The position numbers were made by a program, and so were the translations under genes. Positions 41,680 to 50,958 of a DNA stretch of 64,000 bases are shown piece after piece (position 1 is the stretch's first letter; each line of letters begins with the position of its first letter). Below the pieces are notes generated by a model, which was not told the origin of the DNA, made no database searches, and worked only from the letters and a program-made list of their open reading frames with translations. Source of the DNA: Kineobactrum sediminis (lineage in GTDB: Bacteria > Pseudomonadota > Gammaproteobacteria > Pseudomonadales > Halieaceae); contig NZ_PKLZ01000007.1 of NCBI RefSeq assembly GCF_002868715.1, forward strand, positions 124,001-188,000, given 5' to 3'.

Positions 41680-42954
41680 GTGGACGCCCTGATTCCCGAG
41701 CACTTGCCCGCTTTCCTGGCCGAGCTGGACACCTTTATCGAACAACGTCTGGAGCCTCTGCAGGCCGAGGATGATAACAATCGCTTTTTTGATCACCGGC
41801 GGGAGTACGCCCGCACCGACTGGGAAAATCACGGCCTGCCAACGGCCGAGTGGGAAGCGCTGTTGGCCCAGGCCCGGGGGATGGCGCGGGAAGCCGGTTT
41901 TCTGGGCTTTGCCCTGCCGGGTGAGTATGGCGGCGGCGACGCCAGTAATCTGGAAATGGCGGTAGTGCGCGAGCATCTTGCGGCCAGGGGTATCGGCTTA
42001 CACTGTGACCTGCAGAATGAGCACAGCATCGTCGGTAATTTTCCCACCACTCTGGCGTTTCGCGACTTCGGCAGCGCCGAGCAGCGCGATGCCTTCATCC
42101 CCGGCAGTATCAACGGCAGCATCGGGGTGGCTTTCGGTCTCACCGAACCGGATCATGGCTCCGACGCCACCTGGCTCGAGACCACCGCGGTGCCATCGGT
42201 GCGTGATGGGGTGAGCGGCTGGGAAATTAATGGCAGCAAAATGTGGACCACAGGCATGCACCTTGCCACCCACGTACTTGTGTTCGCCCGTACCGAAGGC
42301 GAAGCGGGCAGCGCGCGGGGGATTACCTGCTTTGTAGTGCCCAACCCCAGCGCTGGCCTGGTCATTGAGGAATGGCTGTGGACCTTCAATATGCCCACCG
42401 ACCACCCACGAGTGAGTGTTAATCAGGTATGGGTGCCGGACTCCGCCATTCTTGGCGAGCACGGTCTCGGACTGGCGGTAGCGCAGCATTTTGTGCACGA
42501 AAACCGGATCCGGCAGGCGGCTTCGAGCCTGGGTACGGCGCGTTATTGCATCACCGAATCGGTTGCCTATGCGCTGGAGCGCCATACCTTTGGTAAACCC
42601 CTGGCGACGAACCAGGCCATCCAGTTCCGGCTGGCGGAATTGCACGCCGATTATGAGTTGGTTAAGGCGCTGACCTTCCAGGTGGCCGCGGAAATGGACC
42701 AGATGTCCAAACGCGAAGTGGCACTCAAGCTCTCGGACAAGGTGGCGATCTGTAATTACCGCGCCAATCGGTTGGCTTGCGAAGCGGCGGATGCCGCTAT
42801 CCAGGTTCACGGTGCCATGGGTTATTCGCGTTACAAGCAGTTTGAACACCACTATCGTCATCATCGCCGCTACCGGATTACCGAAGGCTCGGATGAAATC
42901 CAGCTGCGCAAGATAGCCGGGCATCTTTTCGGGTTTATCGGTCGCTCCGGGTAG
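41680..42954 (+). CDS. Acyl-CoA dehydrogenase (LvaC / ACAD11-like)
   Basis: A 424-aa ACAD. The signatures are FGLTEPDHGSDATWLE, GWEINGSKMWTTGMH, GAMGYSRYKQFEHHYRHHRR and the C-terminal ITEGSDEIQLRKIAGHLFG. In LvaC this fold turns 4-phosphoacyl-CoA into the 2-enoyl-CoA, removing the phosphate rather than performing simple desaturation. Position after kinase and DUF6285 supports that role; it remains inference. GTG 41680 has AAGGAG 11 nt upstream. The FadA/FadB-like pair 150 bp downstream could complete oxidation of the product. Confidence 0.88.
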   Translation: MDALIPEHLPAFLAELDTFIEQRLEPLQAEDDNNRFFDHRREYARTDWENHGLPTAEWEALLAQARGMAREAGFLGFALPGEYGGGDASNLEMAVVREHLAARGIGLHCDLQNEHSIVGNFPTTLAFRDFGSAEQRDAFIPGSINGSIGVAFGLTEPDHGSDATWLETTAVPSVRDGVSGWEINGSKMWTTGMHLATHVLVFARTEGEAGSARGITCFVVPNPSAGLVIEEWLWTFNMPTDHPRVSVNQVWVPDSAILGEHGLGLAVAQHFVHENRIRQAASSLGTARYCITESVAYALERHTFGKPLATNQAIQFRLAELHADYELVKALTFQVAAEMDQMSKREVALKLSDKVAICNYRANRLACEAADAAIQVHGAMGYSRYKQFEHHYRHHRRYRITEGSDEIQLRKIAGHLFGFIGRSG

Positions 42955-42970
42955 CGTTGATTTCATCGCG

Positions 42971-42995
42971 TGCCCCGTCCGTTCGGCGCGGGGCA
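42971..42995 (+). terminator. Hairpin after the acyl-CoA dehydrogenase gene
   Basis: TGCCCCG and CGGGGCA form a 7-bp stem around an 11-bp loop, 17 bp past the stop. A run of T (TTTTTTT near 43013) follows at some distance, so it is a plausible but not classic terminator. The rest of the 148-bp gap to the thiolase gene probably holds a promoter; TTGCCA at 43034 lies 17 bp from CACTAT. Confidence 0.4.
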
Positions 42996-43102
42996 ATGTC
43001 ATTTCAAGTCAATTTTTTTCAACTCTGACATCATTGCCAGCGCCGCCTGCTGCTCCCACTATGTGCGCTGTTATTTTATATCACCTGTAAAAGAGGATTC
43101 GC

Positions 43103-44311
43103 ATGACAAACGCTGCCTACATATTTGATGCGGTGCGCACGCCGCGCAGTAAGGGCAAGGCCGATGGTAGCCTGCACGAAGTGAAGCCGGTCGACCTCGG
43201 CGCTGGCCTGTTACGGGAGCTGCAGTCCCGCCATGACCTCGATACGGCCTATGTGGATGACGTGGTCATGGGCTGCGTCACACCTGTGGGAGAGCAGGGC
43301 TCTGACATTGCGAAAATGATCGTACAGAACGCGGACTGGGACGAATCCGTTGCCGGTGTCCAGCTCGACCGTTTTTGTGCTTCCGGACTGGAAGCCGTCA
43401 ATATTGCGGCGCAGAAGATCGCCTCCGGTTGGGAAGATCTGGTGGTGGCGGGGGGTGTCGAGTGCATGTCCCGGGTGCCAATGGGTTCCAATGGCGGCCC
43501 CATGGGCGGAGACCCCGCCTTCAGCATGAAAAGTGGATTTGTGCCCCAGGGTATCGGCGCCGATACCATTGCCACGCTGGAAGGCTGGAGTCGCACAGAC
43601 GTGGACGCCTTTGCACTGGAGTCACAGCGTCGCGCCACTCATGCACGTGACAATGGTTACTTCGACAAGTCGGTTGTGCCCGTGCGTGACCGCAATGGCC
43701 TGTTGATTCTGGAGCGGGATGATTTCATCAAACCCAATACCACAATGGAGGGTCTCGCCGGGCTCAAGGCCTCGTTCGTGATGCCCGGGCAAATGGGTTT
43801 CGATGACGTTATCCTGGCCAAATACACCACGCTTGAACGTATCGACCATGTGCATACGCCGGGCAATTCCTCGGGTATCGTCGATGGCAGCAGTGCCGTC
43901 CTGATCGGCAGCGAGCGCGCCGGCAAGGACCTCGGCCTTACCCCCCGCGGTCGGATTGTAGCGACCGCTGTGCTTTCTACAGACCCCATCATCATGCTCA
44001 CGGGGCCGGGTCCCGCCGCCAAAAAGTGCCTGCAGCGCGCTGGCCTGACGGTTGCCGATATCGACCTGTGGGAAATCAACGAGGCCTTTGCCTCCGTCGC
44101 CCTGCGTTACATGAAGGATCTGGGTATCGACCATGCGGTGACCAACGTCAACGGCGGTGCCATTGCCATGGGGCATCCGCTGGGTGCGACCGGGGCGATG
44201 CTGGTCAGCACCATGCTGGACGAGCTGGAACGCCGGGGGCTGAAGCGCGCAATGCTATCCCTGTGCGTGGGCGGTGGTATGGGTATTTCAACGATTATCG
44301 AGCGTATCTGA
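43103..44311 (+). CDS. Thiolase (FadA/FadI-like acetyl-CoA C-acyltransferase)
   Basis: A 402-aa thiolase. Cys92 is in [15 protein letters not shown], the His in [26 protein letters not shown], and the second Cys in [18 protein letters not shown]. With the following multifunctional protein it should finish a beta-oxidation cycle by releasing acetyl-CoA. AGAGGA lies 5 nt before ATG 43103. The gene order thiolase then hydratase/dehydrogenase is reversed compared with E. coli fadBA. It is distinct from the thiolase at 36037. Confidence 0.93.
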   Translation: MTNAAYIFDAVRTPRSKGKADGSLHEVKPVDLGAGLLRELQSRHDLDTAYVDDVVMGCVTPVGEQGSDIAKMIVQNADWDESVAGVQLDRFCASGLEAVNIAAQKIASGWEDLVVAGGVECMSRVPMGSNGGPMGGDPAFSMKSGFVPQGIGADTIATLEGWSRTDVDAFALESQRRATHARDNGYFDKSVVPVRDRNGLLILERDDFIKPNTTMEGLAGLKASFVMPGQMGFDDVILAKYTTLERIDHVHTPGNSSGIVDGSSAVLIGSERAGKDLGLTPRGRIVATAVLSTDPIIMLTGPGPAAKKCLQRAGLTVADIDLWEINEAFASVALRYMKDLGIDHAVTNVNGGAIAMGHPLGATGAMLVSTMLDELERRGLKRAMLSLCVGGGMGISTIIERI

Positions 44312-44348
44312 CGCGTTTGCGAAGCTGATTTAAGGACACGGTAAAAAA

Positions 44349-46496
44349 ATGAATGTATTCGACTATGACAAAGATTCCGACGGCATTGTGACCGTGACCA
44401 TGGATATGACCGGGCCGGTCAATGCCATGAATGATGAATACAGGGTCGCCATGGACGCGACGCTGGAGAAGCTGGAGCAGGAGCAGGGGCTTACCGGGGT
44501 GATACTGGCCTCGGCCAAGAAAGTCTTTTTCGCGGGAGGCGACCTGAACGACCTGCTGGCCGCCGCACCTGGCGCGGAAGCGACCTTTATGGCCGAGGGT
44601 GAACGGGTTAAGGCGGGCCTGCGGCGATTGGAAAAATTGCCGGTGCCGGTGGTGGCTGCGATTAATGGCGCGGCCCTGGGTGGTGGCTTTGAGATCTGCC
44701 TGTCCTGTAACTATCGCGTTGCGGTCAATGACCCGGCGGTGCAGCTGGGCCTGCCTGAGGTATCCCTGGGCCTGTTGCCGGGCGGCGGTGGCGTGGTGCG
44801 CATGGTCAATCTGCTGGGTCTGGAAAAGGCCCTGCCGTATTTGCTGGAAGGTACTCGGGTTGATGCGGCTCACGCGTTGGCAGCGGGGCTTGTACATGAG
44901 GTGGTTGAAACCCGGGACCAGCTGTTGCCCGCGGCGAAAGCCTGGATTCTGGCCCAGCAGGGTGTTTCCGAAGCGGCATTGCAGCCCTGGGATCGCAAGG
45001 GCTTCCGGCTGCCCGGCGGCAATGCTTCAAGCCCGCATATTGCCCAGTTGATTACGGTTGCACCGGCGTTGCTGCGCAAGAAAACCCGCGGTTTGTTGCC
45101 GGCCCCCGAAGTTATCCTCGATTGTGCGGTGGAGGCGGCGCGTCTTGACCTGGATACGGCGCTGCGGATTGAATCCCGTGGCCTGACCTGGCTGGCGATG
45201 ACGCCCCAGGCCAAGAACATGATTTCCACCTTCTTTTTTGCCATGAACCGGATCAATCGTGGCGGCAGTCGTCCCGCGGACGTGCCTTCCCGGAGCGTTG
45301 AAAAAGTCGGGATCCTGGGCGCCGGCATGATGGGCCAGGGCATCGCTTATGTCTCTGCCCTGGCGGGTATCAAGGTGGTATTGAAGGATATGTCGGTTGA
45401 GGCCGCTGCGAGGGGCAAGGCGTACAGTGAACAGCTGCTGGCCAAGCGTGTCCAGCGCGGCAAGATGACGGAAGAAAAGAAGCAGCAAATACTGGAGCTG
45501 ATTCTCCCGACCGACAGTAATGACGACCTCGCCGGCTGTGACCTGATTGTGGAGGCCGTATTTGAAAACCTCGCGCTCAAGCAGAGTATTACCCGAGAGA
45601 CAGAGCCACAGTTGGCAGCTGACGGTATCTGGGGGTCAAATACGTCAACACTACCGATCAGCGAACTGGCGACTGCCAGCGCGGCGCCGGAAAAGTTCAT
45701 TGGTATTCATTTTTTCTCACCGGTAGACAAAATGCCACTGGTGGAAATCATCTGCGGTGACAAAACCAGCGAGGAAACCCTGGCCAGGGCCTACGACTAC
45801 GCGCGGCAGATCCGCAAGACGCCTATTGTCGTCAATGACTCGCTCGGGTTCTTCACTTCCCGCACCTTCGGTACCTATCTCGATGAGGGCGTACGTATGC
45901 TGAGGGAAGGTCTGCACCCGGTGCAAATTGAGGCCATGGGCAGAGCGGTCGGCATGCCGGTCGGCCCACTCGCGGTATATGACGAGGTCAGCCTTGAGCT
46001 TACCCGCAAGGCCCAGGAGACCTGGCGCGAAATGGGGGTGCTGGACAAGTTCAGTGACTCCACTGTGACGCGCGAGGTCATCAATACTATGGTCGAGCAG
46101 CACGGTCGCGGCGGTCGCTACCATGGTGGCGGTTTTTATGAATATGCAGAGGATGGCAGCAAACACATCTGGCCGGGCCTGATGGATCTTTACTACAATG
46201 CGGATGTCACAGTCAGTGAAGGCGATATGCGCGACAGGCTGCTGTTCCGGCAGGTGATCGAGGCTTTGCGCTGCCTGGAAACCGGCGTTCTGCGGACCGT
46301 GGATGACGGCAATATCGGCTCAATCATGGGCATTGGGGCACCAGTATGGACAGGTGGCCTGATACAGTTCGTCAATACCTATGGTGTGGAACGGTTTGTC
46401 AGGCGTTGCGAGGCACTGGCCGCCACTTATGGTGAGCGTTTCGCGCCACCGGCAATTGCCCGGGAAAAGCTGGCCGCCGGCGAACTGTTCGAGTAA
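44349..46496 (+). CDS. FadB/FadJ-like enoyl-CoA hydratase / 3-hydroxyacyl-CoA dehydrogenase
   Basis: A 715-aa bifunctional enzyme. The N-terminal crotonase domain has AAINGAALGGGFEICL with a catalytic Glu, and LGLPEVSLGLLPGGGG with the second Glu; the NAD-binding GILGAGMMGQGIAYVSALAG starts near residue 320, with the 3-hydroxyacyl-CoA domain and IHFFSPVDKMPLVEI after it. Together these hydrate enoyl-CoA and oxidise the 3-hydroxyacyl-CoA. AAGGA precedes ATG 44349, 37 bp after the thiolase stop codon. The two genes form a FadAB-like pair. A hairpin (46505-46527) follows the stop. Confidence 0.93.
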   Translation: MNVFDYDKDSDGIVTVTMDMTGPVNAMNDEYRVAMDATLEKLEQEQGLTGVILASAKKVFFAGGDLNDLLAAAPGAEATFMAEGERVKAGLRRLEKLPVPVVAAINGAALGGGFEICLSCNYRVAVNDPAVQLGLPEVSLGLLPGGGGVVRMVNLLGLEKALPYLLEGTRVDAAHALAAGLVHEVVETRDQLLPAAKAWILAQQGVSEAALQPWDRKGFRLPGGNASSPHIAQLITVAPALLRKKTRGLLPAPEVILDCAVEAARLDLDTALRIESRGLTWLAMTPQAKNMISTFFFAMNRINRGGSRPADVPSRSVEKVGILGAGMMGQGIAYVSALAGIKVVLKDMSVEAAARGKAYSEQLLAKRVQRGKMTEEKKQQILELILPTDSNDDLAGCDLIVEAVFENLALKQSITRETEPQLAADGIWGSNTSTLPISELATASAAPEKFIGIHFFSPVDKMPLVEIICGDKTSEETLARAYDYARQIRKTPIVVNDSLGFFTSRTFGTYLDEGVRMLREGLHPVQIEAMGRAVGMPVGPLAVYDEVSLELTRKAQETWREMGVLDKFSDSTVTREVINTMVEQHGRGGRYHGGGFYEYAEDGSKHIWPGLMDLYYNADVTVSEGDMRDRLLFRQVIEALRCLETGVLRTVDDGNIGSIMGIGAPVWTGGLIQFVNTYGVERFVRRCEALAATYGERFAPPAIAREKLAAGELFE

Positions 46497-46504
46497 TTGT
46501 GGGA

Positions 46505-46527
46505 CAGGCGCAGTCCGGCTGCGCCTG
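46505..46527 (+). terminator. Hairpin after the fadB-like gene
   Basis: CAGGCGCAG and CTGCGCCTG make a 9-bp perfect stem around a 5-bp loop, 8 bp past the stop codon. No T tract follows (CATGATATG), so it may slow RNA decay instead of stopping transcription. Confidence 0.5.
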
Positions 46528-46533
46528 CATGAT

Positions 46534-47607
46534 ATGTCACGGCGTTGGTTGTTGCTGAATGGTTTTCGTATGTTGTATTCGTATGTCCGCACAATGATAT
46601 CCAGCAGCTTTCCGGTTGGCGGGAAGGTGTTGTGGTGTTATCTGCTATTGGCATTGGCGCCAATAGCAGTTCAGGCGGATGCCCTGGAAAATCCCGTGGC
46701 CTTGTATCAAATGCCGGTTGAGGGTGATGACCTGGTAGGCCGTCCGCGAGTGGTTGTCGCGGCTGAGGAGGATACCCTGGTGCGGATCGCGCGCCGCCAC
46801 CGAACGGGCTACGGGGTGATCCGCGAAGCCAATCCTGCCGTTGACTCCTGGCTGCCGGGGGAGGGGACGAGCGTCGTGTTGCCCACCTGGCATATCCTGC
46901 CGCAGGCGAATCGCGAAGGGATCGTGATTAACACCGCGGAATTGCGTTTGTACCATTTTGAACCGGCGTCCGCCGATAGGGTGGCCACGGTCGGCGTCTA
47001 TGCGATCAGTATTGGTCGCGATGGCCGTGAAACGCCGCTCGCCACTGCCGAGGTCACGCGTAAGGCCAGAGATCCCACCTGGTACCCGCCGGAATCAATT
47101 CGCCGTGAACGGTCCCAACAAGGCCAGGTGCTACCGCAGGTCGTGCCTCCAGGGCCCGACAATCCGCTGGGCACAAGAGCACTCTACCTGAATTTGCCCA
47201 GCTATCTTATTCACGGCACCAATCGCCCAATGGGTATCGGGATGCAGGTGACGGCCGGCTGCGTCCGCATGTACCCGGAAGACATCGACTATATTTTCGC
47301 TCGGGTACCGGTTGGCACTAAAGTACAAATCGTACACCAGCCGGTTAAGGCAGGTTTTTCCGGTGGCGTATTGTATGTGGAAGTACACGATCCCCTGGAG
47401 GGTGTTACGGACACTCGCGAAGAGCGCATGCAGGCACTGCGCGAGGCAATAGCGCAGACGGTTGGAGATCGGTCCGGTTTCAGGGTCGACTGGGACCTGG
47501 CTGAGCTGGCCGTTATCGAATCCTCTGGCATACCCGTTCCGGTAGGACCGGATCATCCGGGTTCCGGTACATTCGCAGGCGGCGCGGCTATTGGTACTTT
47601 GCCGTGA
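46534..47607 (+). CDS. L,D-transpeptidase (YkuD) with LysM-like N-terminal part
   Basis: A 357-aa exported protein. The hydrophobic signal segment (VLWCYLLLALAPIAVQA) is followed by a LysM-like stretch (LVRIARRHRTGYGVIREANP) and a YkuD catalytic domain with HGTNRPMGIGMQ...GCVRMYPED containing the nucleophilic Cys. L,D-transpeptidases make 3-3 peptidoglycan crosslinks or attach the Braun lipoprotein. No start has a good ribosome binding site; ATG 46534 is a choice, and ATG 46570 or 46594 would give cleaner signal peptides. It converges on an Lpp-like gene. Confidence 0.82.
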   Translation: MSRRWLLLNGFRMLYSYVRTMISSSFPVGGKVLWCYLLLALAPIAVQADALENPVALYQMPVEGDDLVGRPRVVVAAEEDTLVRIARRHRTGYGVIREANPAVDSWLPGEGTSVVLPTWHILPQANREGIVINTAELRLYHFEPASADRVATVGVYAISIGRDGRETPLATAEVTRKARDPTWYPPESIRRERSQQGQVLPQVVPPGPDNPLGTRALYLNLPSYLIHGTNRPMGIGMQVTAGCVRMYPEDIDYIFARVPVGTKVQIVHQPVKAGFSGGVLYVEVHDPLEGVTDTREERMQALREAIAQTVGDRSGFRVDWDLAELAVIESSGIPVPVGPDHPGSGTFAGGAAIGTLP

Positions 47608-47622
47608 CAGCTGGCAAAATAA

Positions 47623-47653
47623 CCCGGAGTCGGGCGCTTCGCCCGATTCCGGG
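47623..47653 (-). terminator. Rho-independent terminator of the lpp-like gene
   Basis: Two 14-base arms (47623-47636 and 47640-47653) pair perfectly apart from one G-U wobble, with a 3-base loop. Read on the minus strand the stem is followed by TTATTTTG. It lies 16 bp past the lpp-like stop, and probably also stops readthrough from the convergent L,D-transpeptidase gene. Confidence 0.75.
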
Positions 47654-47669
47654 AAGCGAGGCCCGGGTG

Positions 47670-47930
47670 CTACTTCTGCATGGATTCCTGGAACGCGCGA
47701 TCGATTTTGGTGTTGGCCTGCTCGGCACTGCGCATGGCAGCATCAGCAGTGCGCTTGGCTTCATTTGCTTTGCGCTCGGCGCTGGAAGCAGTCTGCATTG
47801 CCTCGTTGGCGGTGCGTTGTGCCGCTTCGGCAATGTTGCGAACTTCGTCGATCTTGTCTGTGCTCGCGCAACCGCTTGCCAACGCTGTAAATGCAACTAC
47901 GGAAAGAGCCGTTTTTACTGTGGATTTCAT
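47670..47930 (-). CDS. lpp: Braun-type (Lpp/OprI-like) outer-membrane lipoprotein
   Basis: An 86-aa lipoprotein: signal peptide with lipobox ASGC (acylated Cys21), then an uninterrupted alanine-rich coiled coil (NIAEAAQRTANEAMQTASSA) to the C-terminus, which ends QESMQK. The terminal Lys is the group that L,D-transpeptidases link to peptidoglycan in E. coli Lpp. Length is close to Lpp (78) and OprI (83). AAGGAG lies 7 nt before ATG 47930. Flanking L,D-transpeptidase genes make a substrate-enzyme pairing likely. A terminator follows at 47623-47653. Confidence 0.88.
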   Translation of the reverse strand: MKSTVKTALSVVAFTALASGCASTDKIDEVRNIAEAAQRTANEAMQTASSAERKANEAKRTADAAMRSAEQANTKIDRAFQESMQK

Positions 47931-48027
47931 TGTAAAACTCCTTGTGCAAGTAATCCTGTCAAATCGAAGATGCCACAATTGGCGGTAAAAAAGCTAAAGC
48001 CGGACTGCCCTGAACCGAGGATCAAGC

Positions 48028-48570
48028 GTGCCGTTTATTAAGCTAACACCCGGGAATACAGTAAAGCCAGCTGTCAGGGCGTGGTATGGGGGCTTTTGGG
48101 TCATTATTCTCGCTTTACTTGCGTCCCATCAAGCGGTGGCAGTGCATCAGGCAGACCAGGTGCTGGTGGTGAAATCCGAACGTATGTTGTACCTGCAACG
48201 CAACGGTGAGCCCCTGCGTAGCTACCCCGTCGCTCTGGGACCTGTTCCCCGGGGCCACAAGATGCAGCAGGGTGATGAGCGTACTCCCGAGGGGCACTAT
48301 GTACTCGATTTCAAGAATGCCAGCAGCCGCTTTTATAAGTCAATACGCATTTCCTATCCCAGCCCCCGGGATCGGCTCCGTGCCAGTGAGCTTGGCGTGG
48401 ACCCGGGTGGCGACATCATGATTCACGGCCAGCCGGACCTCTCCCGACAATCACTGGCGGGTGTTCAGCTGTTTAACTGGACCAACGGCTGCATTGCGGT
48501 CACCAATGAACAGATGGATGAAATCTGGGAGCTGGTCCCGCTCGGTACACCGATTGAAATTCGTCCCTGA
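48028..48570 (+). CDS. L,D-transpeptidase family (YkuD) protein
   Basis: A 180-aa exported protein. After a signal-anchor (GFWVIILALLASHQAVAV) comes a YkuD domain: DQVLVVKSERMLYL, VALGPVPRGHKMQQGDERTP, and the active site IHG...FNWTNGCIAVTNEQMDEIW with the nucleophilic Cys. This small form resembles ErfK/YafK-like proteins. GTG 48028 follows GAGGA by 6 nt. It is divergent from the lpp-like gene and shares its promoter region, which would allow co-regulation with its likely substrate. Confidence 0.88.
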   Translation: MPFIKLTPGNTVKPAVRAWYGGFWVIILALLASHQAVAVHQADQVLVVKSERMLYLQRNGEPLRSYPVALGPVPRGHKMQQGDERTPEGHYVLDFKNASSRFYKSIRISYPSPRDRLRASELGVDPGGDIMIHGQPDLSRQSLAGVQLFNWTNGCIAVTNEQMDEIWELVPLGTPIEIRP

Positions 48571-48593
48571 GCAACAGCAACGACTGCTTCAGC

Positions 48594-50231
48594 CTAACCG
48601 GACACCGAGCAGACAAACGGTTCGAAGACGGGGTCAGGCTGCTCCAAAGCCCGGGCCAGGGTGCCGTCGCGGTGGTAGTAATCGCTGCGCAGCAGTAGCT
48701 GGTCGCTTGCATCAGTGGTCGCTGTCCAGTAGTCCATCAGCAGGGGTACCGGTTTGACCAGTGATACCCTGCGTGTCTCGCCGCCGTCGATGATTGCGGA
48801 TAGTGCTTCGTGGTCGCACTCGCCGGCGCTTTCCAGTAGCGCCTTCACCAGGCTCAGTACATCCTCCACCCGCACACAACCGGAACTGTGCGCTCGTCGA
48901 CTACGCTGGAACAGGTATTTTTGCGGAGTGTCGTGTAAATAAACCGCAAAGGGATTGGGAAAACGGATCGCGACTACGCCCAGTGGATTGTCGGCACCCG
49001 GTGCCTGACGCAATATAATCGGCCCGGGTTGCTGCCAGTCCAGCTGCTGGGGGTCCAGTGGCTGTCCCTGTTGATCAAGTACGCTCAGCTGCTGCTCCTC
49101 AAGGTACTCCAGGTCGTGGCGAATTGCCGGCAGCTTGTCGTGGCGTAAAATGGTCGGGGGTACTGTCCAGGAGGGGTTGAAGGTGAAGTGGGTTATTGCC
49201 GAGCGCAATGAGGGTGTTTTGCGTCTGTCAGTTCCCACTATGGTGCGCGCCTCCCACCACAATCTGCCATCCTGGTAATAGCGAATCTGTGCACCGGCGA
49301 TATCGACAATTACCATTTCCGGGTCGAGCTCCCGAGCGAGCCAGCGCCAGCGTTCCAGGTTGGCCCGTAACTGTCGCAGACGATCTTTCCGGGTGATGTT
49401 CAGGGCCCCGACCGTCAGTGGACCGACCAGGCCATCTCCGGCCAGGGAGTGTCGGTACTGGAAGTCCGTGACCGCTGTTTCCAGTGACTGGTCATAATGG
49501 CCAGGAGTATCGGTAGCGGGCAGTAAATAGCCGGAGGCCCGTAACCGCTGGCGCAGTGCAACAACACGAGGGTCGTGTGAGCCGGGGCTGAGTGTCGGCC
49601 CTGTGGGCACTTCAGGCCAGGGCGCCGCGATAGCCTGTTCTGCGGCAAGTTGTGTGTGGGCCGCGCGCAAGGCCTTGTAGGTAGCCAGATCAACCCGGGC
49701 CCGGCCGAAAGCAGCGGCCGGGTTGTCGGCATGGGCCAGGGCCATTTCCAGCAGGTCATTGCGTTGTGAGCTGAAATCGGTATCCCGATAGCGCCACAAT
49801 GGCTCGATACTGTCGCGATCCAGTGCGCCGAAATACAGGTGAAACAGTGCCTGCAGCCAGACTCGTGTGATGGCGATTTCTCGCCGCAGGGGGCCCCCGA
49901 CCTCCGCGGCAATGTCCGGTACTGCATAGTGCCCGGGGTTCAAGCCATCGGCGGTCAGCTCGTTGAGAGCCTGCTTAAGTCCCCGCACGTCACCCAGCTG
50001 GTTCCAGAGCGGGCGGTAGTCACGGCTACGATAAAAACGTGCAAGGTCATTGTCAGAGACTTGATTATGCGCTTGCGGCTGTTGAGGCCTTTCCGGCAGC
50101 AGACACTGGCGAATGGAGGCCGCTGGCGTTGTCTCGGCGATACCGGGCAATGACAGCAGTAACAATAACAGGACCGCGAACAGTCGCAGCTGGTGCCGCC
50201 GGGGCATCTGGGTTAATATTGCAATCTTCAT
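48594..50231 (-). CDS. YcbB/LdtD-type L,D-transpeptidase
   Basis: A 545-aa periplasmic enzyme of the large LdtD type. It has a signal segment (LRLFAVLLLLLLSLPGIAE), a long helical scaffold, a peptidoglycan-binding domain (VVALRQRLRASGYL...LETAVTDFQYRH) and the YkuD domain with an insertion. The active site is VYLHDTPQKYLF...RAHSSGCVRVED with the nucleophilic Cys. LdtD makes 3-3 crosslinks, important under beta-lactam or envelope stress. ATG 50231 lacks a clear ribosome binding site; ATG 50207 is possible. It is divergent from the next gene with only 14 bp between start codons. Confidence 0.9.
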   Translation of the reverse strand: MKIAILTQMPRRHQLRLFAVLLLLLLSLPGIAETTPAASIRQCLLPERPQQPQAHNQVSDNDLARFYRSRDYRPLWNQLGDVRGLKQALNELTADGLNPGHYAVPDIAAEVGGPLRREIAITRVWLQALFHLYFGALDRDSIEPLWRYRDTDFSSQRNDLLEMALAHADNPAAAFGRARVDLATYKALRAAHTQLAAEQAIAAPWPEVPTGPTLSPGSHDPRVVALRQRLRASGYLLPATDTPGHYDQSLETAVTDFQYRHSLAGDGLVGPLTVGALNITRKDRLRQLRANLERWRWLARELDPEMVIVDIAGAQIRYYQDGRLWWEARTIVGTDRRKTPSLRSAITHFTFNPSWTVPPTILRHDKLPAIRHDLEYLEEQQLSVLDQQGQPLDPQQLDWQQPGPIILRQAPGADNPLGVVAIRFPNPFAVYLHDTPQKYLFQRSRRAHSSGCVRVEDVLSLVKALLESAGECDHEALSAIIDGGETRRVSLVKPVPLLMDYWTATTDASDQLLLRSDYYHRDGTLARALEQPDPVFEPFVCSVSG

Positions 50232-50245
50232 AAGGAGACCATTGC

Positions 50246-50944
50246 ATGTTGAATCGCATGGGCAGGTCGCTGCTCATAGCCACGTTTGTTTGCGCACTCG
50301 CCACAACCCCTGTTACCGCCAGTACCGCTCCCAGAAGCCTCTTTGAGGAACTCGCCACTGCCGCGCCGGCCCTGGATCGCAATGTGCTGCGCAAGGCCAT
50401 TGGCGCAATGTCCTGCGCGCTGGACCAGGGTATTGAGGCAGCGAAACGGCTGGCGGTAATTGACTTTTCCCTGCCGTCAAGTGTTTCCCGCTTGTGGATC
50501 TTTGACCTGGAGGAGCGCGCGCTGGTCCTGCAGGAGCTGGTCGCTCACGGCCAGGGCTCGGGCGACAATTTCGCTACCGAATTCTCAAACGTATCCGGTA
50601 GTCACCAGTCCAGTATAGGCCTGTTTCGAACACAGGAAAGTTACATGGGTCGACACGGTTATGCGCTGCGAATGGATGGCCTGGAGCGGGGGGTCAATGA
50701 TCTCGCCCGGGCACGCGCCATCGTGATTCATGGCGCGGATTATGTGGCTCACGACTGGATTGAACACCAGGGGCGTATCGGTCGCAGCCACGGCTGCCCT
50801 GCCGTTCGTCAGGAAATTGCAGGGGCTGTAGTGGATGAACTCAAGGACGGACAGTTCCTCTTCTCCTACTATCCCGACCCGAACTGGCTGGCCGACTCGA
50901 AGTATCTGAACTGTCGCGCAACCGGGGCGCCCAGCCGCGGGTAG
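50246..50944 (+). CDS. Murein L,D-transpeptidase catalytic domain family (YkuD_2)
   Basis: A 232-aa exported protein. Signal peptide (LLIATFVCALATTPVTAS), then a compact YkuD_2 domain: LWIFDLEERALVLQELVAHG, IGLFRTQESYMGRHGYALRM, and the active site GRIGRSHGCPAVRQEIA with the nucleophilic Cys. This family differs from classical YkuD in its spacing. AAGGAG precedes ATG 50246 by 8 nt. It is the fourth YkuD-like gene in 5 kb. Its 3' end is 14 bp from the convergent glycine-zipper gene. Confidence 0.88.
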   Translation: MLNRMGRSLLIATFVCALATTPVTASTAPRSLFEELATAAPALDRNVLRKAIGAMSCALDQGIEAAKRLAVIDFSLPSSVSRLWIFDLEERALVLQELVAHGQGSGDNFATEFSNVSGSHQSSIGLFRTQESYMGRHGYALRMDGLERGVNDLARARAIVIHGADYVAHDWIEHQGRIGRSHGCPAVRQEIAGAVVDELKDGQFLFSYYPDPNWLADSKYLNCRATGAPSRG

Positions 50945-50958
50945 TGGCTTGCTGGCGA

